Shown here: positions 47,361 to 57,064 of the stretch, in pieces
Layout of the letters: the number at the start of each line of letters is the position of its first letter
Numbering within the stretch: the stretch's first letter is position 1
Assembly (NCBI GenBank): GCA_021234155.1
Contig: JAJEKV010000020.1
Span: 20,878,018-20,942,017 of the forward strand
Length of the DNA stretch: 64,000 bases
From: Isoetes taiwanensis
Lineage: Eukaryota; Streptophyta; Lycopodiopsida; Isoetales; Isoetaceae
Reading direction: 5' to 3'
Notes under the pieces: generated by a model
Databases searched by the model: none
Told to the model about the DNA's origin: nothing
The model's input: only the letters and a program-made list of their open reading frames with translations
Program-made: the position numbers and the translations under genes

Positions 47361-48390
47361 CCGCTGAAGAATCTGGCGTAAAAGAATCAGCGCAGAAGAA
47401 GCTGGCGCTGAAGAATCGCCCAATAAAACTTCTGGAACCCCACCCCCAGCTGAAGCCCACCACAGGAAGACATTTTGCATTTTGGCACCTCTGGGTTCGA
47501 GGTTTGAGCAATAAGGACGAGCCTGGCTTGGCTATGGCAGGGCCGAACTCGCCTAATTGGAGCACTGGAGCAGGCCGGATTGCTTGCAGGGGAAGAAAGC
47601 GGCATCCCTGGGTTTTTTCTCTTTTCTTGAATTTAGAAACGCAATATAAGTATACGTGTCGACCCCACGTCTGTCCTCAGCCCAGAAAAAATACTTCCTA
47701 TTTTTTAAGAACAGAAATGTTACTGCTTTATATATGGTATGATAGCTAGAGAACATATGGAAGCTAGAGAACATATTAAATGCATATAAATTCAAGATTC
47801 AAAAGATGGAAGTACAAATAACACAAAATCCTTTCAACTAGTACACGTTATCATCCATGGCCTAGAAATTGCATATGCGTATGAAATTCAAGTGCACTAC
47901 CAAGAAAGACAAGTGCACTATCAACAAACATCCTACTTTGAATAAGTGACACAAGAAGTTTTGCATCAGAAATTCAAAAGCATGTACCAAACCATGACCA
48001 AAAGCTTATCTATACCTATGATTAAATATTTATAAGGGCTCTAGGCATGAATCCTCCGCAATCCATCCTCCTAAAATAAATCACCAAACAACTTGCATCA
48101 GAAGCCACAAATCCCTAGAATGAAAAGGAAGATGCGACACACAAATCATGCCTTATGCAATTTGGCAAGCTAAAAAGTTCATACCACCTACATCAAAGGG
48201 GAAGAATGTGACACAAAGACTATGAAAGGTTTTATGCATTTTGGCAATTTGGTCGCTTTAAAGAACTGACAAAAAAACTGCATTGTAAACTGCATTATGC
48301 AGCATGCTAATATAAGAGCCATCTTAATCTGATTATTTAAAAGATACAGAACTTCATTCCAAGTAATCAACCCGACTTTCCATTGCATCA
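47361..48390. other. Unassigned sequence upstream of the direct repeat
   Basis: GC content is higher at 47,300-47,620, possibly old 5' sequence of the ABCB-like gene, then AT-rich. No other feature recognised. Confidence 0.4.
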
Positions 48391-48438
48391 TGCCACCTGA
48401 TGGTAGCAATGGGGCATCCGCATTGAATAATACCATTC
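48391..48438 (+). repeat. 48-bp direct repeat, left copy
   Basis: Begins TGCCACCTGATGGTAGCAAT and ends AATAATACCATTC. It matches 59,189-59,236 in the same orientation at 47 of 48 positions (difference at 48,420). The two copies bracket the transposase-like and ParB/methyltransferase-like genes. Flanking bases outside the repeat do not match. It may be a terminal or attachment-type repeat of an inserted element, or a short dispersed repeat. Confidence 0.85.
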
Positions 48439-48901
48439 TTATAATTCAGGGGTTCCATAAGCTAAGACGTAAGAAATGTATTGATTTAAATGTCTAAGTA
48501 ATTGAAGGATATAATTGTTATGCTGCGATAGGGCTACTCTGCAGAAGCAACTTTTTAGTCTCTGACAAGACCAACAACATGGGTTTTCCATCTCCCTATT
48601 CCTCTCTCCACAAGGTTGCCTAAAAGTAATCACGATATTGTCATGGGTAAATCAAAACATAGTTAAGCATGATTTCATTATTTGGAGAAAATAATGCAAT
48701 TTTGAGAATTTTAAGCACACCTAATTTGCTCAAGCACAAATACTTTCACCTAGTTCTCGAGCCCAAGAAACTTGAGGTAAGTAAAATACACATGTACATA
48801 CAAATTATGTGTTATACTTGTACGTGTACATGATACTTGTAGAAACCCAATAATGGCCCTACATTCTACACCAATAATTCACATCAATAATTTAACTTCA
48901 C

Positions 48902-49187
48902 TATAAAAATAGCTCGACTCGGGGGTAGATGGCATTCATCTTCCATGGCTTCCTCGATGCCTCGTCCAGAGCACATCCAATCTTTCAAGTGCTACTTGAG
49001 CTACAACGATCTGAACGAATGCGCTAGAAATGGTATTAATCTTGATCCATGGCTCCAATCTAAAGCTGATGGTCCTGCTAGTGCTTGCAAGAAGCTCACT
49101 CGTGTTGTGGTCCATATTTACTGGCTTCCTAATCAGGAAATCTATGAGCTGAATAGCATCACGAGCTTTGGTGTTGATGATGAGTGA
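48902..49187 (+). CDS. Small hypothetical protein, tandem copy 1 (80 aa)
   Basis: An ATG at 48,945 in good context (TTCCATGGCT) opens an 80-codon frame ending TGA at 49,187. A TATAAAAA box at 48,902 is only ~43 bp upstream, implying a very short leader. Features visible are RPEHIQSFKCYLSYNDL, then LDPWL, then VVVHIYWLP and an acidic VDDE end. No known family is recognised. It has a diverged paralogue about 690 bp downstream with matching flanks; conservation of the C-terminal half between the copies argues that the frame is or was coding. Confidence 0.45.
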
Positions 49188-49591
49188 ATCTGTATCTGCT
49201 AAGGATATAATAATGACATGAGTACCTATGAAGTATGTATTACAATCAATGTTATCATTGATGACTAATGTATGTGTTTATGATATAATAATGGTATGAG
49301 CACCTATAAACTATGTAAGGATGTAATAGCACATTGAATATTGTTTGATGTATCATACCTGAGTGTAGTGTAAGGGTGTGCTCTTCAACTTCCAGTATAT
49401 CTGCACACCTGAATTACTCAAGCACAAAAACCTCTACCATATTAAAATCCACAAAACATGTTTTAAAAGCATACACATATCCATACGAAAGATGTATTAT
49501 ACTTTGTCTCAGATACAATGTGGTCTTATACACGAGCAATAATGGCGGTATAGTCTACCCCAATAATTCACCTCAATAATTCTACTTCACT

Positions 49592-49874
49592 ATGAAAGCT
49601 TCTCACTTCGGGGCTAAAGTTCACTCATCTCCCATGGATTTTTCGCCTTCATCAGTTCACCACATCGAGGCGATCAAGTACTCAATGAGCCACTCTGATC
49701 TTGTCGGTTGCCTAGACAGGGGTCTTCTTCTTGATCCCTACCTGCGAAGAAAAGCTTTTGGGATTCGAGATTTGCCCTCAACCGATTCGTGTTATGATCC
49801 ATCTGATTTGGCTTCCTGAGCGCAATAGCTATGAGATATCAGGGATCACCACTGCAGCTAGTGATGATGAATGA
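49592..49874 (+). pseudogene. Small hypothetical protein, tandem copy 2, frameshifted
   Basis: The ATG equivalent to copy 1 is at 49,635 (CCCATGGAT). HHIEAIKYSMSHSDL and LLLDPYL match copy 1. After STDSC (about 49,787) homology to copy 1 continues only in another frame as RVMIHLIWLPERNSYEIS and SDDE, ending TGA at 49,872-49,874. The original frame instead stops at 49,819. The position of the copy-1 TATA box reads TATGAAAG here. A single indel separates it from an intact copy. Confidence 0.5.
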
Positions 49875-50012
49875 ATCACCTGTTTAGCATTGTATAGTGT
49901 AAGAGCTCTTGTGTTGAGATGAAAAATGCAGGGCGTAATGAATAATAACTAGTCTATTGTAACTTGCATATTATATATGATATAGTAATTATGTAAAAGA
50001 GCATTGCATACC

Positions 50013-52345
50013 TCAAGAGTTCTCATCATCGTCGTTAGCTTCTTTAGCCACTAATTCTTGCAACTGAGCCCCCACACTACTGGGGATCACCACTGACAAC
50101 GGCCTGGTCTCTACGGCCCAACCATAGTCTATTGTTTTCAAATGTTTAGCGTGGCGGGTCATTAGGATTGGGTCTCCAATTCTTGCTCCGGCAATCCCTA
50201 TCTTGCATTGCATATGAGGTTCCCTTTTCGCAAATGTGCTCAAACCAAGAGACAAACACCTCTTCGTAATGTGGGAGATTAGGGTCCTGTATTGGGTCCT
50301 CTTCGCAAAAAAAGCCATCCACGTCGAGGCGGTTATCATGTGGCCCGATTAGCAAGAGCATTCCTTTCTTGACATCTTGGTAGGGGTCGAATATTTCAAC
50401 CGGGTTCTTGGTCTACCCGAGAAAGGCCCCACGTAATGAGATGCTTCAATGTGCTCATCCACAAACACGCGTTTTGGGTTCTTCCAATGCACTTTGCCCG
50501 GTCTTTGGGCCGAAATCTGAATGACGGCTCTACCGGCTGCATGTCCCCAAGCACTCGCAGACAAGGTGGACCAAGAGTCAATAACTTCATTCATATATGT
50601 GTTGGACCATGAGTTATCGCCGACTCTAGAAATAGCTGCCGATTGCATCATGTACTTGGCAATAGAAGCTCTCAATGCACCTATATCTTTCAAGCTCCCA
50701 TATGGTCAGCATCGACCTTAGGTGACCCCCTCTCGGAATCATAGGTAAACCTTGGGCATCCTCCTTCCACATTCGATTCCCTTTTAGGGGAGCCACTCCC
50801 TATGCCCTGGCCTCATCTTGTAGAACATTAGTGGCCATCCATCCTTCATGCAGAACTTGAAGAGTAGAGGTTCCAAGTGACCACATAAACGGTCCTTCTT
50901 TTCAGGGATAAAACCTTTCACGAATTCCTTCCAATTAGGAACCTCTGACACAAGGTAAGGTGAAGGAGACTTTGAACTACACTGCATGAAGAGTTGCATA
51001 AGCTCTGGAATAGTCAATGCATCTGATCTTCTCATTAGAGTAGAGTAGTTTCCAAAGAGGGCATCTATGTCATCGTGGGTGTGTCCAACCATCATGAATC
51101 CCAGCTGCACTTGATCAAAGACACCTAACCAAACCAAGTATGACAAGTAAGAGAAAAGATATCTATTCTTATTTTGACCTGAGCAATTATCTAGCTGCAA
51201 GTAAAGTCTCCTAGGCAACTTGTTCGGTACCATGGGGCCTTTGTTAGGAGGCATAAAATCATTTCTACTGCCATTTACCATTTTTGTCCTAAGGGCATCT
51301 GTGTTTAAAATTGCTCCATCCCAGCTGCTTTCAGGACGATCTGTATCTCTCAAATGGCCCCAATTATCCTCAGATTTATTCTCCAGTGTCTTCAAGGTAT
51401 GATTCAAGGATCCCACATGAAAGTTAGAATCATCGGGCCGAGGTCCAAAGGGAGAAGTGGCCCAAGGCACCTATACCATGGCCGTGCATGAGAGCACCTG
51501 TAACACTCACCTTCAGTCGTTCACCCCTCCATACAGACTTTGCTAGCTTTTCTAGACGGAGAACCATGGTCTTATTCTGATCCATCTTATCATGTATAAT
51601 GGTTAAAGCGTGCTCAGGAGATCTATGAGACAAAGCTCTCGGGACCCGATAAAAGGCTCCTACATGAAATCTGGGCCGTCATATGTGATTTTCTCTCCAT
51701 TGCAAGTACCCTTCTTTCATTTGGATCTCTGGTCTTAGCAAGCTTTTCCTTTATGACAATACAGGTGTTACACTTAGAAAAAGCTATCCTTTTAGCTATT
51801 GCCACCTCTGAATGATTCTCTTTCCAAGCAGACAGAAATGACGAAGGAGAAATATGCTTGCGTCATCATCTCAGAGCGGTAATATCTACTTCTTGGTGTA
51901 TATCCTTCTTAGTCAAGACTGAAGGTAGCCTCTTAACATTTTGTCTGCTACCCTCGCTCGTAATTTTCGAGCGGTGTGGCATCGTCTCTGCGTTTTCATC
52001 TATGAACATAGATAGCACAGCATTGCCAGCCAAAGTATGAGACCTTGGCTTCTTAGAACCACTATTTTCGTGCTCAGCAATTCTGTGGCCATCATTGAAG
52101 AGCTTCTTCCACTTGTAAAAAGTGGAAATGGGTATGCCATAGGCTTTATGCCATGCTTTCACGCACACCTGTTTGTTATTCAACATCGTTGCGGACACAC
52201 CATTTTCGAGCAAAGATCTAGCATGTTACGCGAAAGGTTGTGCGCTCGAGGACTTCATGTTCGAAAGAAAAGGTTCTCATGCAAGCTATCTCCTTGGATG
52301 TAAAATTTGCCAAAGATCTTTTCATGCAAAGACGTTGATGACCGA
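50013..52345 (-). pseudogene. Transposase-like gene with DUF7869-type core
   Basis: Read on the minus strand in several frames joined by single-base shifts. First comes VCVKAWHKAYGIPISTFYKW (about 52,135), helix-turn-helix-like. Then CNTCIVIKEKLAK (about 51,755), a CxxC segment; LTIIHDKMDQNKTMV (about 51,600) and VTGALMHGHG; then RLYLQLDNCSGQNKNRYLF (about 51,200) and MMVGHTHDDIDALF (about 51,090-51,055). This order is that of the DUF7869 family as I recall it. The Asp residues in DKMDQ, LDN and THDDID could form an RNase-H-like DDD/E site (inference). The C-terminal part (50,693-50,013) holds further conserved-looking frames ending with an acidic tail. At least four frameshifts as written. 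Confidence 0.65.
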
Positions 52346-52366
52346 AGTCTAAAATAGCCTCAAAGA

Positions 52367-53137
52367 CTAGTTTTTTCTTTCACATTTGGTTTGTGCTGGA
52401 CGTGTCCTGGGTCTCCGATTGACCATGAGGTAAGGTCTCTTTTTGGTGATGCCAATTTCGGGTCTAATGGAGTAAGGTTCATTCTCCACATCCTTCTCCT
52501 TCACTGCAACCACGAGAGTAGAAACTGGAATGTTATCAACGAGCACGAAGGCTATAGGCCATCTTACAAGGTCATGCAGTTGGGGCATTTCTGCACAAGC
52601 TTGGCAGCGCATAGAGATCTTTTCGGGCATTGGAAATAGGCTCATGATAGTAGCAGCTATCGAGCCTTCCCCTAACTTCACGTCAGCGACAGCATGGTTT
52701 GGATCGGCAAAAACGATAACACCATAACCGTAAGCCATGTGGCAGCATTCATGCATGAGTGTGCACGCCTTCTCAATTAACTCATCTCTAGAAAGCCCTT
52801 CCACATGGTTCGTCTCATTATTGGGTAATCTGTCATTGCCTCCGACCTGCCAGTTTATGCGTTTCATCTGTCCTGGTGGCGTGCAAACTTCATCCTCTGT
52901 CACAAGCTGACCATCAATGTCCTTCTTGTACCACAACACAAAACTCCCCACAGCTTCACCAATTTTTTCTACTTCCAGCTCGGGAACTGGTAGTGGCAAC
53001 TGTCCATCCAAAACATTCACAATCGAAACAACCACCATACCCTCCGGGACAATCGAATTGTGATGGCGCTCGAAATTGTGGACTCTTCCTTCTGCCACCT
53101 TTTTCCCCAGCAGATAAAGCGAGATTACATCCGCCAT
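52367..53137 (-). CDS. DUF8039-like protein (256 aa)
   Basis: An uninterrupted minus-strand frame from an ATG at 53,137 to a stop at 52,367. The N-terminal ~85 residues (KVAEGRVHN; VPEGMVVVSIVNV; LPLPVPELEVEKIGEAVGSF ending in VLW) have the pattern of the plant DUF8039 domain, often found in transposon-derived proteins. A middle segment has HECCHMAYGYGVIVF. The basic C-terminus (RRPRTRPAQTK) could bind nucleic acid. It is immediately upstream of, and on the same strand as, the DUF7869-like gene, so both may be exons of one transcript. A CpG palindrome lies 24 bp upstream of the ATG. Confidence 0.55.
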   Translation of the reverse strand: MADVISLYLLGKKVAEGRVHNFERHHNSIVPEGMVVVSIVNVLDGQLPLPVPELEVEKIGEAVGSFVLWYKKDIDGQLVTEDEVCTPPGQMKRINWQVGGNDRLPNNETNHVEGLSRDELIEKACTLMHECCHMAYGYGVIVFADPNHAVADVKLGEGSIAATIMSLFPMPEKISMRCQACAEMPQLHDLVRWPIAFVLVDNIPVSTLVVAVKEKDVENEPYSIRPEIGITKKRPYLMVNRRPRTRPAQTKCERKN

Positions 53138-53160
53138 CCTACAAACAAGAGGTCGTTAAT

Positions 53161-53437
53161 ATCGCGGCCGCGATCTTCGTAAGCAAATAGAACTCTACTA
53201 CAAAAAGACAACTGGGAGATAAAAAAACGCTAAGGACTTTCGCCACCGCGATCTTATCGAGCATAGGGAAGAACGCGGTCGCGCTTTCTGCAAGCATTCA
53301 CACTAGCTGTTTAGATAAGAACTCATGTGGAAAGCACATGTCGAGATTAGCATGTGGTTAGGACTAATACTTGTAAGTTTTTCAGAGTTCTTAAGTAAAT
53401 AGCAAGTGTAGATGATTGAAGATATCGCGACCGCGAT
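53161..53437. promoter_or_regulatory. CpG palindromes upstream of the minus-strand gene (four sites)
   Basis: Sites are ATCGCGGCCGCGAT at 53,161-53,174; TCGCCACCGCGAT-like at 53,240-53,253; ACGCGGTCGCGCT at 53,272-53,284; and ATCGCGACCGCGAT at 53,424-53,437. They belong to the family that continues through 58.9 kb. Position next to the ATG suggests an operator or transposase-binding role; this is inference. Confidence 0.6.
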
Positions 53438-54476
53438 CTCTTTGAGCAGAAGAGTTAAAGCTTTGACTTCCAGATTAAAGCATTACTCTTACCTCACAGA
53501 TCTGGAAATGGTGGCGTCAACGTCTCCCTGTAGCCAATGACCCGTCAGAAGCTGCAATGCCATAAAAACATGTTTTGTGTCATCCACAAGAAAATAGAAA
53601 GCATCTATTTGAAACACGTGAACATTGTATAATAAATGCAGCAGAGTGCACAGGTTCGCTGAGAACATCTATTTTTAAATACTCTAATCCAAAGTATCAG
53701 CAGGTACGAGATAAATCCATATAATGCATAGTGATATTTCAGTAGAATCAATTCAATGCCGAGGACCCTGTAAGGAAACATTCTTTAAGGAAGAATTATT
53801 TATTTTTGATCTTGAACTACCAGCAGATTCTTAACAGGTTGTAGTTATCATTGAAATTCATTGGAACATTAACTTTGAGTTCACTTCACTGAGAGATATG
53901 CATTAGGATAGCCCTTTTACCTCGCCCGAAAGACACAAGTCGAAGCAGTGGAAGAAATCGAAATGTATAGTGGCGCAGTGCAAGCGGATTATCAGCGCCC
54001 TTGCAGCGCCTTCAATTGATGCCGGAATCTGCAGCAAAACCTTTAGAGAACTTGGCACAGCTTAGGCGCAGCTCGAGCGCCTCCGAGATCTTGCAAAACA
54101 AACAAATTTGAATTGGCTTTTCCTGCTTTCACTTCAAATGTTTGTTACCGAATTCAAATTTTCCTGTCATTGTCCATCCGTAATCTAGTTTCTTTTTCTG
54201 GCCTTTATGGCTGCTTAATATGTCAGGTTCATTTAAAGAACTGACTGTACGGGACGAATTTGAATGCGGACGTTGAAGTAGACAAAGACCTCTCGTACGG
54301 ATTGCTTGCTTTATGCTTAGGGTTCCTTCGCACAGTCGCATTTATGGCCGGTACTCAATTAAGTCCGTCGGCCGGTAATTAATACGGCCGGCACGTAATT
54401 AATGCGCCCGCACGTACGACGTCATTATGGCTGGCACGCCAATCCACGCATCATTATGCTCGGCGGGTATTTAATG
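53438..54476. other. Divergent intergenic region
   Basis: About 1 kb between the minus-strand DUF8039-like gene and the plus-strand ParB/methyltransferase-like gene. It contains no palindrome copy and no recognised gene; GCCGGCACG-type short repeats appear near 54,350-54,440. Confidence 0.45.
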
Positions 54477-54618
54477 TCCGCGGCCGCGTTCCTGTATAAA
54501 TTCGCACACGAAGAATCTCATATCATCTTCAGCGACCGCGATTTCTTCAGCGCCTGGCGGCTTCAAGGACCTCCCTAAAACGACCGGATTTTCGTATTCA
54601 GCCGGCGCCCGCGATCCC
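54477..54618 (+). promoter_or_regulatory. Promoter and leader with TATA box and three palindrome-like sites
   Basis: CCGCGGCCGCG at 54,478-54,488 lies just before TATAAA (54,495-54,500). Palindrome halves GCGACCGCGAT (54,534-54,544) and GCGCCCGCGAT (54,605-54,615) lie in the presumed leader, the last ending three bases before the ATG at 54,619. Layout indicates a Pol II promoter with the repeat family embedded around the start. Confidence 0.6.
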
Positions 54619-55509
54619 ATGGCACATAAGGACTCCCTCAAAGAAGGTAAATTCTAACATTTCAGCTCAGCAAGATCGCCACCGCGATCTTGCTTACTAG
54701 ATTTTGTAAAGTTTTGATTGCTATAGCTGCTCAGCAAGATCGCGGCCGCGGTCTTGCTGAGCATAGTTTTTCTTTTCTGAGTAGTAGTATAGTAGCTCAA
54801 CACGATCGCGACCGCGATGTTCGTGAGCAGTGGTATTGTTTTCTTGCCCTGCTTAGCTGCTACACAACATCGCGGCCGCGATAGTGTGGAGTACTATTAT
54901 AGTTGCTTGGAAGGATCGTGGTCGCGGTTCTCTCGAGTAGTTTATACTTTTCGTTGTTCAACATTATGCAGCCTATCAGGCACTCACCACAGGCTTTTGT
55001 TTACAGCCCTTGCTCTCTTTCGTGGACCGGATGTCGAACCCATCTGTATCATAACCCCTTCTAATGAACGCAAATGGTGTATAGAGATTGCACAAGCAAT
55101 ACCACACATTAAAGGTGACCGCAGAAAGGACCTATGCCTGTTCCTGCGAACTGGAAAGAAACCTGAGGACGTTGAACAAGTTGGCATAGTGGTAGCAATG
55201 TGGGAAGGCACGAAGAACAATGTGCAAGATGCTATCATATGCAGCATCGAGGACACACACCAATTGCAGTTCCTGGAGTACATTCTGAAGTGGCGCAATT
55301 ATGACCCATCTATGATGACAGCCAGCAAAATGAACAAGCCAGCCACAGGGAAAAACGTCCCAATATCAGCTAAGGGTTATGGATGGGTGTTGCCATCTTA
55401 TGAATCTCTCTCTTTGTCAGGTATAAAGGGAAACAGAGACATCTTGGTAGGGTTCTCGGCATGCAGAAATGGTTTGTCCAAGACAAGAAGCCTCCGAGCT
55501 GTGCTTTGA
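54619..55509 (+). CDS. ParB/methyltransferase-like gene, exons 1-2 (N-terminal part)
   Basis: Exon 1 is 54,619-54,646 (ATG in CCCATGGC context; MAHKDSLKE plus one base) with donor AAG/GTAAAT. Exon 2 begins at 55,007 after TTTTGTTTACAG. The split codon GCC restores the open frame exactly, which supports the model. The frame continues ALALFRGPDVEPICIITPSN through WEGTKNNVQDAIICSIED. I recognise no domain in this part. Near 55,420 the frame moves to another (LGRVLGMQKWFVQDKKPPS, open to 55,697) without a usable intron, so a one-base indel is likely there; the original frame stops at 55,509. Confidence 0.55.
54647..55006 (+). promoter_or_regulatory. Intron 1 carrying five regularly spaced CpG palindromes
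   Basis: Palindrome sites are at 54,674-54,689, 54,738-54,753, 54,804-54,819, 54,868-54,883 and 54,914-54,929, with centres 64, 66, 64 and 46 bp apart. The second extends to a 36-bp near-perfect palindrome (TGCTCAGCAAGATCGCGG and its complement with one mismatch); the others keep parts of the CAGCAAGAT arm. Regular spacing of about six helical turns would put sites on the same face of DNA. Confidence 0.7.
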
Positions 55510-55636
55510 AAGCAGTTCGGGACGAGAAAATGCCCTCGGTGATGGACACCAACTGGCTAAGAGCCGTGGCCAAGAAAAAGAGTGTGAAGCCAATTGCTAC
55601 TTTGGGAGAGCCTTCAGCATCAAAAAAAGTTGTTGA

Positions 55637-56817
55637 AGAACCACAATCCACGATAAACCCTCCGGTATTATTAACCCTACTCTTCCTCTTGCTTTGAAGG
55701 CCCCAGATAGCACTACATCTGGTGGATTTATTCCAAAAAAACTTACTACTTTCAAAATTAACCTTAGAAATTTGAACACTGACGATAGCCCGCAGCCCAG
55801 CAGTTCTCAAACCCCCCCTTCTGTTACGGACGCCTCCTCTAGACTAGCATTGACATGGCCACACGCACCTGCCATTCCAGTCGAGTTGAAGTTCAATCCG
55901 GAGGAGGAACGCAAGATGGCAGAGCAAACCACTCAAAAGCTTGAACAGTTTAAACGGTTTTACCCCTTAGGGGTTAATTGGTTTACAAAGATTTCTATTT
56001 TTTATTGTGAACCTGCACCAGCAAACCTGACACACAGAATGCGATCAAATGACCATGTTCAAACTCTGGTTAAAAGCTTCAAGACACACCCAACAGAGGT
56101 CCTCACACCTGCTGACATCGTGCCATTTGACCCTATTACCAGGTAACTGATTCTTTATCTTTTGGACACTCGTTATTTAGATTTGACTTGATGGTTGTCT
56201 ATTTTTCAGGAGGAGGGTGACATGGAGCAATCCAGAGGATTTAAAGGGCAAGAAATTTTACATTATTTCTGGCAACCACAGTATTTGCGCGGCACAACTC
56301 CTTTGTTCGGTCGTCGGCCAGTTGGAGCAGCAACTAGAATTTGCTAAAGTATATGCTAGAAGAAGATCGAGAGTGCTCAACGGAAATCTTACAGACAAGG
56401 AATATATAGAGTTGAGTATTCAATGCAACGAAGTAATTGCAAACACCGTCTACAGAGAGCCACTGATTGAAAAACTGCAACAACTTCGTCATCAGCACAA
56501 GGCTTATGGCTGTCCTCCACAAGGACCGATAGGGACGGCTACAACTTCAGCTTGGAAGGTATTTATTCATTTTCTACTCGCCAACATCGCGGCCGCGATC
56601 TTGATGACCTTTGCTTCTGCAGGATTTCCATGAAATTGCAACGACCACTTTGAAAGTGCAGGAGCTTAAGGATGAAAAACAATTCATCTTTATGGATGAG
56701 AAGGTTTTCAAGAAGCTAATGGAAGTTGCCGGACTGTGGGTGAACCGTAAGCAAATCGCTCGATCGACCATGGTGAGTTTCGGCCAAGCCATCCAAAGAC
56801 TTCTTTAACAAGACACG
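55637..56817 (+). CDS. ParB/methyltransferase-like gene, ParB-like domain exons
   Basis: The open frame from 55,637 runs to 56,142 (ITR plus AG, donor GTAACT). Acceptor TTTTTCAG gives an exon at 56,210-56,558 (donor AAG/GTATTT). The next exon starts at 56,623 after TTCTGCAG. All three junctions keep frame. The domain reads MRSNDHVQTLVKSFKTHPTE, VLTPADIVPFDP, and across the intron GKKFYIISGNHSICAAQLL: the ParB/Srx-like fold pattern, with GNHS where active ParB proteins have G(E/N)RR or GNHR. After DFHEIATTTLKVQEL the frame reaches a stop near 56,808, or uses the donor ATG/GTGAGT at 56,774. The stretch 56,780-57,064 holds coding-like pieces in mixed frames (FFNKTRLRLLQGM; PDFYEARNFILCHKFVAKDF), so indels are present. 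Confidence 0.55.
56559..56622 (+). other. 64-bp intron containing a perfect CpG palindrome
   Basis: Bounded by GTATTT and TTCTGCAG. ATCGCGGCCGCGAT at 56,586-56,599 fills its centre. Because the intron is so short, the palindrome occupies much of it, which suggests that the site itself inserted or was retained there. Confidence 0.6.
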
Positions 56818-57064
56818 GCTCCGGTTGCTACAAGGTATGTCGAATGCAGAGGTGTCATGTTGCTTTCGATGAGATTATAGAAGGCAAGACGATTTAAAGG
56901 TGCAAATGGGGTATAGCGGGAGATTTGATTGCAAACAACGGGCAACCTGGACATCGAGAACCCCGACTTTTATGAGGCGCGAAATTTTATCTTATGCCAC
57001 AAATTTGTTGCGAAGGATTTCGATATTTGGGAGAATTGCTTGAGGCTTTTCCCCGATTTGGTGA

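Noticed and set aside
46287-47795. Several overlapping minus- and plus-strand frames around the ABCB-like fragment
   Set aside because: Only the short segment at 47,057-47,167 matches a known protein; the rest are overlapping shadows or unsupported.
53138-54618. Palindromes as simple NotI-type GC islands of a housekeeping promoter
   Set aside because: The same extended motif recurs in introns and in the 3' flank, so it is not explained by a promoter CpG island, although methylation data were not available.
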